Below are positions 62,983 through 64,000 of a stretch of DNA of 64,000 nt, in pieces. Numbering within the stretch: the first letter of the stretch is position 1; each line of letters opens with the position of its first letter. Origin of the DNA: Arthrobacter sp. HY1533 (GTDB taxonomy: Bacteria > Actinomycetota > Actinomycetes > Actinomycetales > Micrococcaceae). The notes under the pieces were generated by a model. The model did no database searches. It saw nothing but the letters and a program-made list of their open reading frames with translations, and had not been told where the DNA came from. A program made the position numbers and the translations under genes. The stretch covers positions 204,623-268,622 of the forward strand of contig NZ_JANKZF010000006.1 in the NCBI RefSeq assembly GCF_027568515.1, given 5' to 3'.

Positions 62983-63843
62983 ATGGGACGGCAGCGACCG
63001 CCCAAGAACGCGGCATCCGAACCGGAAGCACCCGCCAAGGGGCCCGTGGCCGGGACGTTCCGGACCGACACTGGCACGGCGGAACTGATCCCCGACGGCG
63101 ACAACCCCAATGGCTGGCTGCTCATGCTCAACGGCGTGCAAAGCTCACACGTGGACCTGGCCGACCCCCTGCGCCTGGATTTTGAGTACATGCGCTGGAT
63201 CATGGCCCTGGTCCAGGACCGCTGGGCCGCCGGGGAGAAGCTGCGCACCCTGAGCCTGGGCGGCGCCGCCTGCTCCATGCCCCGCTACCTGGTGGCCGCC
63301 TACCCGAACTCCCGCAACGTTGTGGTGGAGATCGACGGCGCGCTGGCCAGCTACGTCCGCGACTGGTTCGACCTCCCCCGGGCACCGCTGCTCAAGATCA
63401 GGGTGGGGGAGGCCCGCGAGGTCACGGAATCACTCACGGAAGCCAGCCGGGACCTGATCATCCGGGACGTGTTTGCCGGTTCCAAGACCCCGCATGCCCT
63501 CACGACAGCCGAATTCACTGCCGCGGCCCGCAAGGTGCTGGCGCCCGGCGGCGTCTATGTGGTCAATTGCGGGGACGCGCCGTCGCTGTCCACGGCCCGC
63601 CGGGAAGCGTCGACCATCGCGGCGGCTTTTGAGCACACCGTCATCATTGCCGATCCGCCCATGTTGAAGGGGCGCCGCTCGGGCAACATCATCATCGCTG
63701 GCAGCGACGTGCCATTGGGTGACGGCGCCAGCCTGCCGCGGACCCTGCTGGGCGGCGCCATGCCGGCCCAGTTGTGGGACGACGCCAAGGTCCGCCAGTT
63801 CGGCCGCAGCGCCCTCATCCTGACGGACGCCCAGCCGGACTGA
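62983..63843 (+). CDS. Spermidine synthase-like methyltransferase-fold protein
   Basis: A 286-residue protein of the spermidine synthase (aminopropyltransferase) superfamily. Core motifs: NGVQSSHVDLADPLRLDFEY, LSLGGAACSMPRYLVAAYP (the SAM/dcSAM loop), VVVEIDGALASYVRDWFDL and LIIRDVFAGSKTPHALTTAE. Several catalytic acidic residues of true spermidine synthases are not obvious, so the activity is uncertain. ATG 62983 overlaps the stop of a 16-codon frame (TGATG); a start upstream or a frameshift at the N-terminus is possible. Confidence 0.78.
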   Translation: MGRQRPPKNAASEPEAPAKGPVAGTFRTDTGTAELIPDGDNPNGWLLMLNGVQSSHVDLADPLRLDFEYMRWIMALVQDRWAAGEKLRTLSLGGAACSMPRYLVAAYPNSRNVVVEIDGALASYVRDWFDLPRAPLLKIRVGEAREVTESLTEASRDLIIRDVFAGSKTPHALTTAEFTAAARKVLAPGGVYVVNCGDAPSLSTARREASTIAAAFEHTVIIADPPMLKGRRSGNIIIAGSDVPLGDGASLPRTLLGGAMPAQLWDDAKVRQFGRSALILTDAQPD

Positions 63844-63875
63844 TATGTAGGAAGTTTTGTCAAGAGGCAGTGGTG

Positions 63876-63910
63876 AGCGGCTCCCATCTTTTTTGGTGGG
63901 GGCCGCTTTC
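63876..63910 (+). terminator. Terminator at the right edge
   Basis: AGCGGCTCCCATC (63876-63888) pairs with GGTGGGGGCCGCT (63895-63907) with two G-U pairs around TTTTTT, followed by TTCTT. The remaining 63911-64000 shows no gene; GTCAGACTGAC near 63977 is a short dyad. Confidence 0.7.
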
Positions 63911-64000
63911 TTAGGTGCTGTCCGGGTGTGGCGGTCGTGCTGGCGAGTCTTGGTTTCGACTGCAGTGTCAGACTGACCCTTCTATGGGCCCTGTCAACCC

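Noticed and set aside
63911..64000. Possible insertion-sequence end at the right edge
   Set aside because: Only a short dyad is visible, with no transposase or paired terminal repeat inside the window.

Overview
The window is 64 kb of high-GC actinobacterial chromosome, most like Arthrobacter and its relatives in the Micrococcaceae. The grounds are the gene order lysS - small gene - lsr2 - clpC, the frequent GTG and TTG starts, the many genes with no Shine-Dalgarno sequence but a TAnnnT hexamer six bases before the start codon, a DUF5107/TPR protein, and a complete pst phosphate operon. Nearly all of it is protein coding. There is one tRNA gene (Lys-UUU). I see no rRNA, CRISPR array, prophage or recognisable insertion sequence.

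Layout. 0-3.3 kb: end of a PH-domain membrane protein, a DUF2520 dehydrogenase-like protein and panC. 3.5-8.1 kb: a nucleoside/ribose catabolic cassette (nucleoside hydrolase, MFS transporter, ribokinase) with a divergent LacI repressor and two operator palindromes. 8.2-13.6 kb: lysS, a 50-residue membrane protein, lsr2, clpC and an N-acetylglutamate synthase-like acetyltransferase. 13.7-19.0 kb: a deoxysugar/sugar-acid locus (aldo/keto reductase, lactonase, a GntR regulator broken by an in-frame stop, a mannonate-dehydratase-type enolase and its LacI repressor). 19.0-24.2 kb: AraC regulator, a large DUF5107/TPR protein and a mutarotase-like enzyme. 24.3-26.6 kb: PTS-dependent dihydroxyacetone kinase dhaK-dhaL-dhaM, with HPr fused to DhaM. 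26.8-31.3 kb: DNA maintenance genes mutY, disA and radA. 31.3-34.7 kb: a FUSC membrane protein and a MarR/MFS drug-efflux pair. 35.0-42.0 kb: phosphate uptake (pstSCAB, then Pit with its DUF47 partner) with a MetE-like protein between them.

42.2-47.0 kb: a hypothetical gene, tRNA-Lys, a PdxK/ThiD kinase, a GNAT protein, an SDR enzyme and a ProP-type transporter. 47.1-52.7 kb: fructose PTS (fruR-fruK-fruA-ptsI). 53-64 kb: mainly single housekeeping or hypothetical genes: esterase, DUF2871, DUF445, glycerophosphodiesterase, GH15 hydrolase, AzlCD exporter, thiamine-binding protein, O-methyltransferase, GNAT and a spermidine-synthase-like protein.

How the parts connect. The nucleoside cassette would turn imported nucleosides into ribose 5-phosphate. 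PTS enzyme I (47-49 kb) should feed both FruA and, through the HPr domain fused to DhaM, the dihydroxyacetone kinase; no separate HPr gene lies beside ptsI or fruA. High- and low-affinity phosphate uptake lie within 7 kb of each other. The most informative general signal is the recurring leaderless-start architecture. No clearly new defence or mobile system is visible. The least understood unit is the AraC - DUF5107/TPR - mutarotase group.
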